A stretch of 64,000 nucleotides of DNA from Pseudonocardia sp. T1-2H (GTDB taxonomy: Bacteria; Actinomycetota; Actinomycetes; Mycobacteriales; Pseudonocardiaceae). The notes under the pieces were generated by a model. That model was not told the origin of the DNA. It did no database searches and saw only the letters and a program-made list of their open reading frames with translations. The translations under genes and the position numbers were made by a program. This document shows, piece by piece, positions 1 through 7,943 of this stretch (positions are counted from its first letter, which is position 1; each line of letters begins with the position of its first letter). Location of the stretch: positions 5,084,001-5,148,000 of the forward strand of contig NZ_JBBPCL010000001.1 of NCBI RefSeq assembly GCF_038039215.1. Direction: 5' to 3'.

Positions 1-374
1 TCGCCTCCGCCGTGAGGCTGCAGCCGAGGCCGGGCGCTGTTGATGAAGTACGTGGGGAACCGGCGGAAGCGGGCGCCGTGGCCCTGGATCCACTCCATCG
101 TCTCGGGCAGCCGCTCGAGCAGTTCATCGACGTACCAGCGGGGAGTGCGGCCGTCGGAGAAGCCGACCAGATCGTCGACGAACGTCGGATCCGGCTCGTA
201 GACGTCGTCGAGCCGGAAGTACGCCGAGGTCCATCGGGTGTTGCCGCCGGCCTCGGACTCGGCGGCCCGGTCCACGACCAGGACACGCGCGCCTTCTTCG
301 GCCGCGGCGACCGCGGCCGACAGGCCCGCGATCCCGGAGCCGACCACCACGACGTCGTAGGGGTTCTCGCTCAT
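1..374 (-). CDS. FAD-dependent oxidoreductase (flavoprotein), 3' end outside window
   Basis: The N-terminal 124 residues are present; the rest lies beyond the left edge. Residues 6-35 form a Rossmann beta-alpha-beta FAD-binding fold with the motif GSGIAGLSAA followed by a VLVVDRA second strand. The next residues (GGNTRWTSAYFRL) resemble the start of the succinate dehydrogenase/fumarate reductase and tricarballylate dehydrogenase (TcuA-like) flavoprotein group, so the protein probably oxidises or reduces a small organic acid or ketosteroid-like substrate. The ATG at 374 is 13 bp from the stop of the upstream aldehyde dehydrogenase on the same strand, so the two are probably co-transcribed. The substrate cannot be told from this fragment. 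Confidence 0.8.
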   Translation of the reverse strand, partial: MSENPYDVVVVGSGIAGLSAAVAAAEEGARVLVVDRAAESEAGGNTRWTSAYFRLDDVYEPDPTFVDDLVGFSDGRTPRWYVDELLERLPETMEWIQGHGARFRRFPTYFINSARPRLQPHGGG

Positions 375-387
375 GGTTCCTCGCTCC

Positions 388-1917
388 TCAGGCACGCGGG
401 TTGAAGGGGTCCTTGACACCCTGACCGGTGTCGACCCAGACGCTCTTCTCCTCGGTGTAGGCGTGGAGCGCGTCGGGGCCGTTCTCCCGGCCGACACCGC
501 TCTGCTTGTAGCCGCCGAACGGGGTGGCGTAGCCGGTCTTGCGGTAGTTGTTGATCCAGACCGTGCCCGCGCGGAGCTTGCCGGCGACCCGGTGCGCGCG
601 CTGCACATTTCCGGTCCACACGCCCGCGGCGAGGCCGAACTCGGTGTCGTTCGCCACCTTGATCGCGTCGGCCTCGTCGGTGAACCGCAGGACGGAGGCG
701 ATGGGGCCGAAGACCTCCTCGCGGGCGATCGTCATGTCGTTGGTGACGTCGGCGAACACGGTGGGCCGCACGAACAGCCCGTTCGGCAGGTCCGCGACGG
801 TGGCCGGAACTCCCCCGGCGACGAGTCGGGCGCCCTCGGCCTTCGCCACGTCGATGTAGTGCAGGACCTTCTCCAGCTGGGCCTGGTTGGCGATCGTGCC
901 CATCTGGGTGGTGTCGTCCTGCGGGTTGCCGACCACGATCGCCTCGGCGCGCCGGGCGAGCTCGTCGACGACCCGGTCGTAGATCTCGTCCTGCACCAGG
1001 ATCCGCGACCCGGCCATGCAGGTCTGGCCACTGGCGCCGAAGATCCCCGCGATCACGCCGTTGATCGCGGTGTCCACATCGGCGTCGGCGAAGACGATGT
1101 TCGGGGACTTCCCGCCCAGTTCCAGCGACAGGCTCTTCAGCGACTTCCCCGCCTGCGAGGCGATCGCCTGCCCCGTCGCGGTCGACCCCGTGAAAGCGAT
1201 CTTGTCGATCTCCGGGTGCCCCGTCAGGGCCGTGCCCGAGGGCCGGCCGAGCCCGGTCACGACGTTGAACACGCCCGGGGGCAGGCCGCACTCGGCGGCG
1301 ATCTCGGCCAGCCGCAGCGTCGAGACCGGCGTGATCTCCGACGGCTTCGCCACCACCGTGCACCCAGCTGCGAGCGCCGGGCCAAGCTTCCAGATCAGCA
1401 GCAGCAGCGGCGAGTTCCACGGCGTGATCGCGGCGACGACGCCCAGCGGTTCGCGGACCGTGTAGTTGATGATGTCGGTCAGGTGCAGCGGGTTGGTGTG
1501 CCCCGCGGGCATCTGCGCCAGCCCGGCGTAGTAGGTGAAGTACTCCGGCAGCAGCTTGGCCTGCCCGTACATCTCGCGGTAGAGCTTCCCGTTCTCCCGC
1601 ACCTGCAGCGCCGCGAGTTCCTCGGCGTGCTCCCCGACGGCCTGGCCGAACCGCACCAGGAACGCGGCGCGGTCCGCGGCCCGCCAGGTCGGCCAGGGGC
1701 CCTCCTCGAAGGCCCGACGCGCGCTGTGCACCGCGCGGTCCACATCGTCGACCGACGCGTCCGGGACCTGAGCCCAGACCTCACCGGTTGCCGGGTCGTC
1801 GACATCGACGTATCCGGGACCCGACGGCTCCACGAAGGCGTTGTCGATGAACAAGCCGTAGCGCGCGGGCGGGGCCTGCGGCGGACGGGCAACCGCGGTG
1901 TCGGCGGCGTGAGACAT
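388..1917 (-). CDS. NAD(P)-dependent aldehyde dehydrogenase
   Basis: This is a full-length (509 aa) ALDH-superfamily enzyme that oxidises an aldehyde to the acid with NAD(P)+. The active-site glutamate lies in LELGGKSPN (Glu266) and the catalytic cysteine in GQTCMAGSR (Cys300). The oxyanion asparagine region ITPWNSPLLL is at 164-173 and the cofactor-binding FTGSTATG at 242-249. It overlaps nothing and is followed after 13 bp by the flavoprotein gene on the same strand, suggesting a two-gene catabolic operon. The divergent FadR-type regulator starts 147 bp away across a palindrome and probably controls it. The substrate is not identifiable; the closest resemblance is to betaine/phenylacetaldehyde-type dehydrogenases. 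Confidence 0.92.
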   Translation of the reverse strand: MSHAADTAVARPPQAPPARYGLFIDNAFVEPSGPGYVDVDDPATGEVWAQVPDASVDDVDRAVHSARRAFEEGPWPTWRAADRAAFLVRFGQAVGEHAEELAALQVRENGKLYREMYGQAKLLPEYFTYYAGLAQMPAGHTNPLHLTDIINYTVREPLGVVAAITPWNSPLLLLIWKLGPALAAGCTVVAKPSEITPVSTLRLAEIAAECGLPPGVFNVVTGLGRPSGTALTGHPEIDKIAFTGSTATGQAIASQAGKSLKSLSLELGGKSPNIVFADADVDTAINGVIAGIFGASGQTCMAGSRILVQDEIYDRVVDELARRAEAIVVGNPQDDTTQMGTIANQAQLEKVLHYIDVAKAEGARLVAGGVPATVADLPNGLFVRPTVFADVTNDMTIAREEVFGPIASVLRFTDEADAIKVANDTEFGLAAGVWTGNVQRAHRVAGKLRAGTVWINNYRKTGYATPFGGYKQSGVGRENGPDALHAYTEEKSVWVDTGQGVKDPFNPRA

Positions 1918-1963
1918 GCCAGAGCCTTTCTTCGAGATCGGTGAACGACAAGGACGCTAGCCG

Positions 1964-1990
1964 ATTGCCCCACAATCGGGCAATGGGGCA
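1964..1990. promoter_or_regulatory. Overlapping inverted repeats, probable GntR operator
   Basis: The divergent intergenic region holds ATTGCCC (1964-1970) and GGGCAAT (1978-1984), a perfect 7-bp inverted repeat with a 7-bp spacer. Interleaved with it is a second inverted repeat, GCCCCA (1967-1972) and TGGGGC (1984-1989). FadR-type GntR regulators bind short dyads next to their own gene, so this is the natural operator for the adjacent regulator acting on both divergent transcripts. The assignment is inferred from position and symmetry. Confidence 0.5.
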
Positions 1991-2064
1991 GTTGGGCCAT
2001 GGAGCCGTGGGACCGTAGGGCGATGGTGTTAGGCTCGGCCCCGGGACAGGACGAGGGAGCCAAG

Positions 2065-2745
2065 ATGAAGATCACCCGCGTATACGCTCCGGTCCGCGAG
2101 CAGGTCGCGGACGCGATCCGGGCAGAGATCATCAACGGTGGCCTCAAGCCCGGCCAGCGGCTCATCGAACGAGAACTCTGCGCCGAGCTCGATGTCGGGC
2201 GGAACACGCTCCGCGAGGCCTACCGGCAGCTCGAGGTCGAAGGCTTCATCACCATCGCCCCCCACAAGGGGCCGACCGTCACCGTCCTGACCGACGACGA
2301 AGCCCGACAGGTCTACGAGGTGCGCGAAGCGCTCGAGTGCATGGCCGTACGCCTGTTCGTCGAACGTGGGAGCGACGCGGACATCGACCGACTGCGCTCG
2401 GCGGTGGACGCCGTGCGGAAGGCGCACACCTCCGGCGAGGTGGCCGCGATGCTCGAAGTCAAGAAGGACTTCTACGACGCGCTCTACGCCGGCTCCGGCA
2501 ACGACATACTCCGCGACCAGGCCGCGCTACTCCAGAGCCGCCTCTACCGCCTCCGCGCCCGGTCACTCTCCAGCGCGGGCCGGCCCGATGCGAGCGTGAC
2601 CGAGATCGAACGCGTCCTCGACCGGATCATCGCCCGGGACGCAGCCGGGGCCGCCGACCTCTGGGGACAACACATTCGTCGCGCGGCAGGAGCAGCGCTC
2701 GGCGGAGCGACGAATCACCGGACGGCCGACAACGTGCATGCTTGA
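2065..2745 (+). CDS. GntR family transcriptional regulator, FadR/FCD subfamily
   Basis: The protein is 226 aa with an N-terminal winged helix-turn-helix at about residues 8-75 (QRLIERELCAELDVGRNTLR is the typical GntR recognition segment) and an all-helical FCD ligand-binding domain from about 85 to 215. FCD-type GntR proteins usually repress catabolic genes and release DNA on binding an organic acid. The ATG at 2065 is preferred over one at 1999 because it starts directly before the HTH and follows a GAGGGAG ribosome-binding site. It is divergent from the aldehyde dehydrogenase/flavoprotein pair, which is its likely target. Confidence 0.88.
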   Translation: MKITRVYAPVREQVADAIRAEIINGGLKPGQRLIERELCAELDVGRNTLREAYRQLEVEGFITIAPHKGPTVTVLTDDEARQVYEVREALECMAVRLFVERGSDADIDRLRSAVDAVRKAHTSGEVAAMLEVKKDFYDALYAGSGNDILRDQAALLQSRLYRLRARSLSSAGRPDASVTEIERVLDRIIARDAAGAADLWGQHIRRAAGAALGGATNHRTADNVHA

Positions 2746-2949
2746 CGAGCGCGAGCCGGGTGCGGCTGGCATCTCCACCCCTGAGCGGAGGACAGCCACG
2801 GGGTTCGACCACCTCTCGAGATCGTCCGGACCTACCTACGAATGGGCGGTCCGGTTCAGATCGCGCCGGACTCGACGGTCGGGGCGGGCGGTGATCGCGA
2901 CCTTTGCCGAGGCCGGGCCGCAACAGTGCGAGCGTCCCGGACGTATTGC

Positions 2950-3135
2950 CTAGTGATGCTCCGTCAGGTGCTCCGCGGTCCACCGGCCGCCTCTACAGCC
3001 ATCCGGCAACGGCGGGAAGCGATGGCCCTTCACGTCCGTGCTCTCGAATCCGTGGCCGCAGCCCGCATCACACCGATAGATGCCGCTGGCCGGCACGATC
3101 TCGCCGGGCCGGAAGCTGTCGCCGCACTCAACCAT
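2950..3135 (-). CDS. Small cysteine-containing YjzC-like protein
   Basis: This 61-residue protein begins MVECGDSFRPGEIVPASGIY and carries a CDAGCGH segment and a FPPLPDGC segment. The pattern (F/R)PGE.VPASG.Y near the N-terminus followed by a short FPP motif is typical of small actinobacterial proteins annotated as YjzC-like. The cysteines and histidines suggest a single metal-binding knuckle. It stands alone between the GntR gene and tRNA-Gly, and its function is unknown. Support is pattern resemblance only. Confidence 0.6.
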   Translation of the reverse strand: MVECGDSFRPGEIVPASGIYRCDAGCGHGFESTDVKGHRFPPLPDGCRGGRWTAEHLTEHH

Positions 3136-3561
3136 GATCGTCCCTTCCTTGGTTCGGGTTCACGCCTACCCTGCGACCAGGCAGGCCACTCACTCGGCTT
3201 CGACACCTCACTCCGTGAGTGCCTCCAGGCCGACGAGAGGCTCGCGCTGCGCACCCGGCGGACGAGGCCACGGACGAGAAGCGCGGCTGCGGCGATTCCG
3301 GGCAGGCAGTGCACGGCCAGCACGCCGAGGAGGCCGTTGACCCCACTCAGCCGGCGCGTTGCGAATCGAGGAGTGGCCGCGCCGCGTATCGCTCCGGACA
3401 CCCCACCTCGGCGATCCACTGCGGCCCGGCGTTGCCGCTCACGCGTTCCGCGCGCGCCTGGCGGGCCAGGCGCTTATGCGGGTCGTGAGTCCCAGAGTGC
3501 GCGTGCCGGGTTTCGTGGTGCGGAACCTGAAACTCCAGGCAGCGAATGGGATTCTCCTCCG
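3136..3561. other. Intergenic region without a convincing gene
   Basis: About 425 bp separate the small protein from tRNA-Gly(GCC). A minus-strand open frame here (to about 3419) encodes one hydrophobic segment (LLGVLAVHCLPGIAAAALLV) but continues antiframe through the YjzC-like gene and shows no family features, so it is not called as a gene. Confidence 0.4.
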
Positions 3562-3634
3562 AGCGGACGACGGGATTCGAACCCGCGACCCTCACCTTGG
3601 CAAGGTGATGCGCTACCAGCTGCGCTACGTCCGC
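3562..3634 (-). tRNA. tRNA-Gly(GCC)
   Basis: The minus strand folds as a complete 73-nt tRNA. The acceptor stem is GCGGACG/CGTCCGC, the D arm contains AGCTGGTAGC, the anticodon loop is TTGCCAA giving GCC, and the T loop is TTCGAAT. The discriminator is U, as usual for glycine, and CCA is not encoded. Confidence 0.95.
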
Positions 3635-3917
3635 ATGCACTCGGTCTCCCGGTGCTTGCCGGGGCTGCTCGCTCCGGGTGAACCTTAGCGCAGGGGCAGG
3701 TGCGGTCCGCCGCCGGCTTCCGCCCGGCCCGTTCTGCGACAGACACGGGCCCTGGGCCCCGGCGCCCACGTCCGGAGGTGGTCGGGCGAGTACCGGCCGG
3801 GCGAGGTAGCGAGCGTGCTTGACGCGACGAGGCGGTCGTGGTCGTGCTCGGGATCCGGAATGCCGGGGGCAGCCGACGGGTCGGCCGCCCCGAACATCTC
3901 GGTCCCGATAGCTGCGG

Positions 3918-5345
3918 CTACAGGGCGGGTCGGTGCTGCCGCCACGGGTTGGCTGCCTCGTAGGCAGCTGCTGCAGCGAACACGGACAGGTCGTCGTAGG
4001 CGCGGCCCGCGATCTGCAGACCGGTCGGAACCCCACTGGTCGGAGAGAAGCCGCTCGGGATCGAGGCGACGGGCAAGGGGCTGGTCAGGTTGAACGGGTA
4101 GGTGAGCGCCCAGCCGAGGTAGGGCAACGCCGGCTTCCCGTTGATCTCGAACGTCTCGTCCTCGTTGCTGTGGTCGGCGGCCACCGACGGCACTGCGAGG
4201 GTCGGACAGATGAGCAGGTCGTAGTTCTCGAAGATCTTGCCGAGCTTCTGGTACATCTCGTACCGGACGCGGTTGACGTCGTAGAACTTCTTCACCGAGT
4301 GTGTCGCCCCGCGTTCGATGAGCTTGACCACGAACGGATCGAGCTCGAACCGCCACCGTGGCAACTGGTCACCGGCCAGCGCCCAGAACAGACCTTCCCA
4401 GTTGGTGAGCCAGGCGTCGAGGACGCTGAAATCCCAGGCGAGGTCCACGTCGTCGACGGTGGCGCCGAGGCTCTCGAACACAGCGGCCGCACGTCGAGTG
4501 TTCTCCTGGACCTCGTCGGAGATCTCGAAGTATCCGAGGTCCATCGACAGGGCGATGCGTGTACCCGCGATCGCGTCGAATTCCGCGAGGATGGGCATCG
4601 AGTCACGAAGCGAGTGGATGTCAGCAGGATGCTGGCCCGACATGACGTTCTGCATCAGGCCGGCGTCCGCAACGCTGCGCGTCAGCGGTCCGTAGTGCAG
4701 GACACTCTCGCTGGGGTGCTCGCGGTCCGTGGGGTTGCGGCCGAAAGGGGGCTTGTAGCCGAACACCCCGTTGGCGGACGCAGGGATGCGGATCGAGCCC
4801 CCGCCGTCGGTGCCGTCGGCCAGTGTCGTGATCCCCGCCGCGAGGGCGGCGCCCGCGCCACCCGACGACCCACCGGGGCTGAACTCGGTGTTCCACGGGT
4901 TCCGGGTGATCCCCCAGAGGGGGCTCTTCGTGACCCCTGAGTGAGCCTGCTCCGGTGTGGTGGTCCGGCAGTGCATGATGGCGCCTGCGTCGAGCAGGCG
5001 TTCGACGGTGGGAGCGGAGGTCTCGGGGCGGAAGTTCCGGAATGCCTTCGAGCCGTAGGTGGTGATCTCACCGGCGACGGAGTGCCAATCCTTGATCGCG
5101 CAGGGAACTCCCTCCAGCGGGCGGGCCTCCTCGGGGTTTCGTGCGTAGACGGCTTCGGCCTTGCGCGCCTGGTCGAGGGCTCGGTCGAAGTAGTCGTAGG
5201 TCAGGCAGTTCAGCTTCGGGTTGACCTCCTCCGAGCGCTTCACCACGGCCTGCATCAGATCCACCGGGGAGAGCGTCCCGCTTCTGAATGCGGCGAGCGC
5301 CTCCGTCGCCGTGATGTAGCAGAGATCCGAATCCGTGTAGTCCAT
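3918..5345 (-). CDS. Amidase signature family amidohydrolase
   Basis: The protein has 475 aa and hydrolyses a carboxamide or related C-N bond. The amidase-signature triad is complete: Lys85 in PCAIKDWH, cis-Ser160 in PGGSSGGAGAALAAG, and nucleophile Ser184 in GTDGGGSIRIPA. The ATG at 5345 gives a start typical of the family (MDYTDSDLCYITATEALAAF); a longer upstream open frame runs through the divergent promoter and is ignored. No signal peptide is seen, so it is cytoplasmic. A LuxR-type regulator starts 132 bp away in the opposite direction and is the likely controller. The substrate is unknown. Confidence 0.9.
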   Translation of the reverse strand: MDYTDSDLCYITATEALAAFRSGTLSPVDLMQAVVKRSEEVNPKLNCLTYDYFDRALDQARKAEAVYARNPEEARPLEGVPCAIKDWHSVAGEITTYGSKAFRNFRPETSAPTVERLLDAGAIMHCRTTTPEQAHSGVTKSPLWGITRNPWNTEFSPGGSSGGAGAALAAGITTLADGTDGGGSIRIPASANGVFGYKPPFGRNPTDREHPSESVLHYGPLTRSVADAGLMQNVMSGQHPADIHSLRDSMPILAEFDAIAGTRIALSMDLGYFEISDEVQENTRRAAAVFESLGATVDDVDLAWDFSVLDAWLTNWEGLFWALAGDQLPRWRFELDPFVVKLIERGATHSVKKFYDVNRVRYEMYQKLGKIFENYDLLICPTLAVPSVAADHSNEDETFEINGKPALPYLGWALTYPFNLTSPLPVASIPSGFSPTSGVPTGLQIAGRAYDDLSVFAAAAAYEAANPWRQHRPAL

Positions 5346-5477
5346 TTGCAACTCCTGTGAGCGGAGGAAATGTTCGGCACGGAAGCTAGCCACCGCCGGG
5401 AGTTTCCCACATCCGTCGGATGACGTAGGCCGGAGGAGACGCTCAGGTGCCGGGTTCGTTGACCCCCGGACCGCCCG

Positions 5478-6569
5478 ATGCGATCCTTCGAGCAGGGTCG
5501 ACACCGCCCGGCTCTCGGCCGCAGACGGCTGGTCGCGCACTCCTGTGGAGGCCGGAAGGGAGGCGTTCGTGAGGGCCTCTCGCATCAAGGCCATCGCCCA
5601 GTCGGCGCCATCGTGGCCGGAGCCGTGCGGCACGCCACCGATCCGAGCGACATCCTGGCACCCCTGCGGGAGATCGCCTCCTTCGACGCAGCCATGCTCG
5701 CCGTCCGGGATCCGCTCAGCGGCCGGCAGCGCCCGCTGGTGAACCTGGGCTACGACAAAGGGTTGCTGGCCTTCATCAACCGTGAGTACCTCACCTGCCC
5801 CACCTATGACATCGCCCGCCGCTGCGACCTGCCCATGCGAATGTGCGATTACGGGCCGGAGTTCTATCGCACGCGGGTTTACCGCGAGTTCCTGGAATAC
5901 GCGGGATACCGTGAGGGCATCACGCTCGTGCTCAGGTCCATGGAGGGCCATGGGCGGGTCACCGGACTGTTGACGATGAGTTTCTCGGACCCGCAGGCGG
6001 CGGACGACGGAGCGCGCCAGGGGATCGAACTCGTGGCCCCGGCGCTCGGGCAGTTGGTCGACGCCAGCCTCGCCCCCTCCTGGCTGGCCAGCCTGCTCGG
6101 CCGTACGGCGTCGGCGTTCGTCGTGAACGAGTGCGGCGCCGCGGTTTCGACCTCGCACGATCCGAGACGTGTACCGGAGCAACTCTCGGGGGCGGTCCTC
6201 GCGGCGGCTCGCGCCTTCCTGGCGACCGGCGCCGACTCGCTGCGGGGCTACTGCGCTCGGCTGGGGGACGCCCTGTGGGAACACGCTCACCTCGTGCGCC
6301 TGTCCGACCACCAGTGTGTCGATGGGCCCCGGGCGCTCCTGATGCTCGAGCTACAGCCGTTGCCGTTCGGGCTGACCGAACGTGAACTCGACGTGCTGAC
6401 CCTCATCTCCCGTGGGCTGTCCAACCGCGCCATCGGACTGGCGTTGCGGGCAAGCCCGAGAACGATCGGCACCCACGTCGAGCACCTGTTACTGAAGACC
6501 GGGTTGGCGAACCGCGCGGCTCTCGCCTCCTACGCGATGGAGAACGCAGTGGTCCGGCTGGGTCTCTGA
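5478..6569 (+). CDS. LuxR family transcriptional regulator
   Basis: The C-terminal 65 residues form a LuxR/GerE helix-turn-helix: LTERELDVLTLISRGLSNRA, then PRTIGTHVEHLLLKTG. The preceding ~250 residues look like a GAF-like sensory region of the kind found in many actinobacterial LuxR regulators, though no ligand-binding motif is clear. No receiver-domain aspartates are visible, so this is not a response regulator. The start is uncertain: ATG 5478 gives 363 aa with a poorly conserved N-terminus, while GTG 5613 gives 318 aa and starts where protein-like sequence begins. It is divergent from the amidase and probably regulates it. Its 3' end lies 15 bp from the truncated integrase, so it borders the integration region. 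Confidence 0.8.
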   Translation: MRSFEQGRHRPALGRRRLVAHSCGGRKGGVREGLSHQGHRPVGAIVAGAVRHATDPSDILAPLREIASFDAAMLAVRDPLSGRQRPLVNLGYDKGLLAFINREYLTCPTYDIARRCDLPMRMCDYGPEFYRTRVYREFLEYAGYREGITLVLRSMEGHGRVTGLLTMSFSDPQAADDGARQGIELVAPALGQLVDASLAPSWLASLLGRTASAFVVNECGAAVSTSHDPRRVPEQLSGAVLAAARAFLATGADSLRGYCARLGDALWEHAHLVRLSDHQCVDGPRALLMLELQPLPFGLTERELDVLTLISRGLSNRAIGLALRASPRTIGTHVEHLLLKTGLANRAALASYAMENAVVRLGL

Positions 6570-6584
6570 CGCGCATAGACACGT

Positions 6585-7469
6585 TCACCGCGCGGTGCGT
6601 TGCTGGTGGGTCTTCAGGTCGCCCTCGCCCCAGCCCCAGCCGGGTTCGCGGCGGATCGCTCGCTCGAGCCAGAGGGTCTCGCGGCCCGGGGTGAAGTCCA
6701 CTGACTCCACCTTCACCGCACAGAGCTCGCCTCGACGGACACCTGTCGTCATCGCCGTCCAGATCATCGCGCCCCAGTCGGCGTCCTTCCATGACTCATT
6801 GAGGATCTGGGCCGCCTGAGCGGCGTTGGGCGGTTTGGGGTTCGGCTTCGGAGCTGGCGGGGGCTCTGCCCAAGACGTCGGGCTCTCCTTGATCCAGCCC
6901 CACCGGATTGCCTTCTTGAACGCGCCGGACAGGATGAAGTGGATGTGGCGGATCGTCGTCGCCGACAGCGGCCTGCAGCGATGCGGGCGGCAGCGTTCGT
7001 CGCACTCGTGCTCCCGCTCGGTGCGGTGATCGATTAGGCCGCGCTTGCGGGCGCAGTGCTTCCGACAGCGGCGAAGCTCGGCGTAGAAGGAGTCCAGGAC
7101 CTCGGGGTCGAGGCGGCCGATCTTGACCGGGCCGAGGAGCGGACGGATGTGGTTCTTCACGTGCGTCTCGTACAGCTGCAAGGTGTTGGGCGAGCCCTGG
7201 AACTGCGAGAGGTAGCGCTCCAGGAGCTGATCGAGCGTCGCGCTGGTCTTCGGGTTCCGGCGCTCGGCGACCTCGACGAGGAGGCGGTCGCGGGCTCGCT
7301 CGGCGTCGCGGCGGGCGTTCGTACCCTTCGGGATCACCTCGGTCAGCACGTGCCGCTGCTTCGTGAGCGGATCCAGGCCGCCGTACACACGCACCCGTAG
7401 AGCGCCGCTCGCGAGGGTCTCGATGTTCCCGCGAGCCCGCCTTGTTCCGGTGCCCGGACGACCTGTCAT
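6585..7469 (-). pseudogene. Tyrosine integrase, truncated before the catalytic C-terminus
   Basis: The 294 residues match the first ~290 residues of the intact integrase at 33003-34793 almost position by position: RGNIE..SGALRV start, SAM-like core-binding domain, the Cys/His-rich insertion (HECDERCRPHRC), and the first catalytic arginine in TTGVRRGELCAV. The sequence stops immediately after DLKTHQQR, so the HxxR, second His and nucleophile Tyr are missing and it cannot recombine. It lies 89 bp from the distal att repeat in the same relative orientation as the intact copy, so it is the remains of an earlier element integrated at the same tRNA. The body of that element appears deleted; the LuxR gene follows directly. 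Confidence 0.85.
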
Positions 7470-7557
7470 GGCACGGAAACTAGGGCGACTGGTGCCACAT
7501 GTGGTGCCACGATGTCGGTACCGATGATCATGGTCCCGACGTTCGTGCTGGTCAAGC

Positions 7558-7602
7558 GTGGAGCGGGCGACGGGAATCGAACCCGCGTAGCTAGTTTGGA
7601 AG
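7558..7602 (-). repeat. Distal attachment site: 3' half of tRNA-Gly(TCC)
   Basis: These 45 bp are identical to 34882-34926 and, on the minus strand, comprise the anticodon loop (CTTCCAAA), variable region, T arm (GGTTCGATTCC) and acceptor 3' strand of tRNA-Gly(TCC). From 7603 rightward the match stops and the 5' half of the tRNA is absent, so it cannot be a functional tRNA. This is the usual product of integration into a tRNA 3' end. Confidence 0.88.
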
Positions 7603-7692
7603 GTATCCAATCGTTATAGCTCGTGGCCTCTACCTGCAGCAACGCTCACGCGCCCGGCACCAGGAGCCGCCGTCGGGCCCACGAGACGACGT

Positions 7693-7716
7693 GGTTTCGC
7701 ACCACATTTGATCCCA
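7693..7716. repeat. Putative integrase arm site, left end
   Basis: A 24-bp sequence containing TTTCGCACCACATTTGATCC is repeated identically and in the same orientation at 34810-34833, beside the integrase gene. It lies 91 bp inside the left att repeat. Tyrosine integrases bind arm-type direct repeats flanking the core, so this is a plausible arm site by position; binding is inferred. Confidence 0.5.
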
Positions 7717-7943
7717 CGTCGTCCGGCACTACCTGCCGATGATGCGCGACAGAGTCCGCGCCCGGCAGGTCGAATCGGCATTGGCGGCGACTTCGGGGAT
7801 GACGGCATCGGCGGGGGTCGACTGCGGAGCGCCACGCGCACGCCAACGCGCCCGGGCGTCGCTGGTGTTCACGATCCCACCAGGTGATCACCAAACTTGA
7901 TGAGATCTAGTAACAGGGCGGACAAAGGTCGCGACAGTGGGTC

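Noticed and set aside
371..1420. Long frames on both strands over the aldehyde dehydrogenase
   Set aside because: They are Arg/Pro/Gly-rich shadows of the true gene, which has all ALDH catalytic motifs.
3030..3419. Minus-strand frame with one hydrophobic segment
   Set aside because: It overlaps the better-supported YjzC-like gene in another frame and shows no family features.
7558..7630. A tRNA-Gly gene at the left repeat
   Set aside because: Only the 3' half is present; the 5' acceptor strand and D arm do not pair, so it is an attachment scar.
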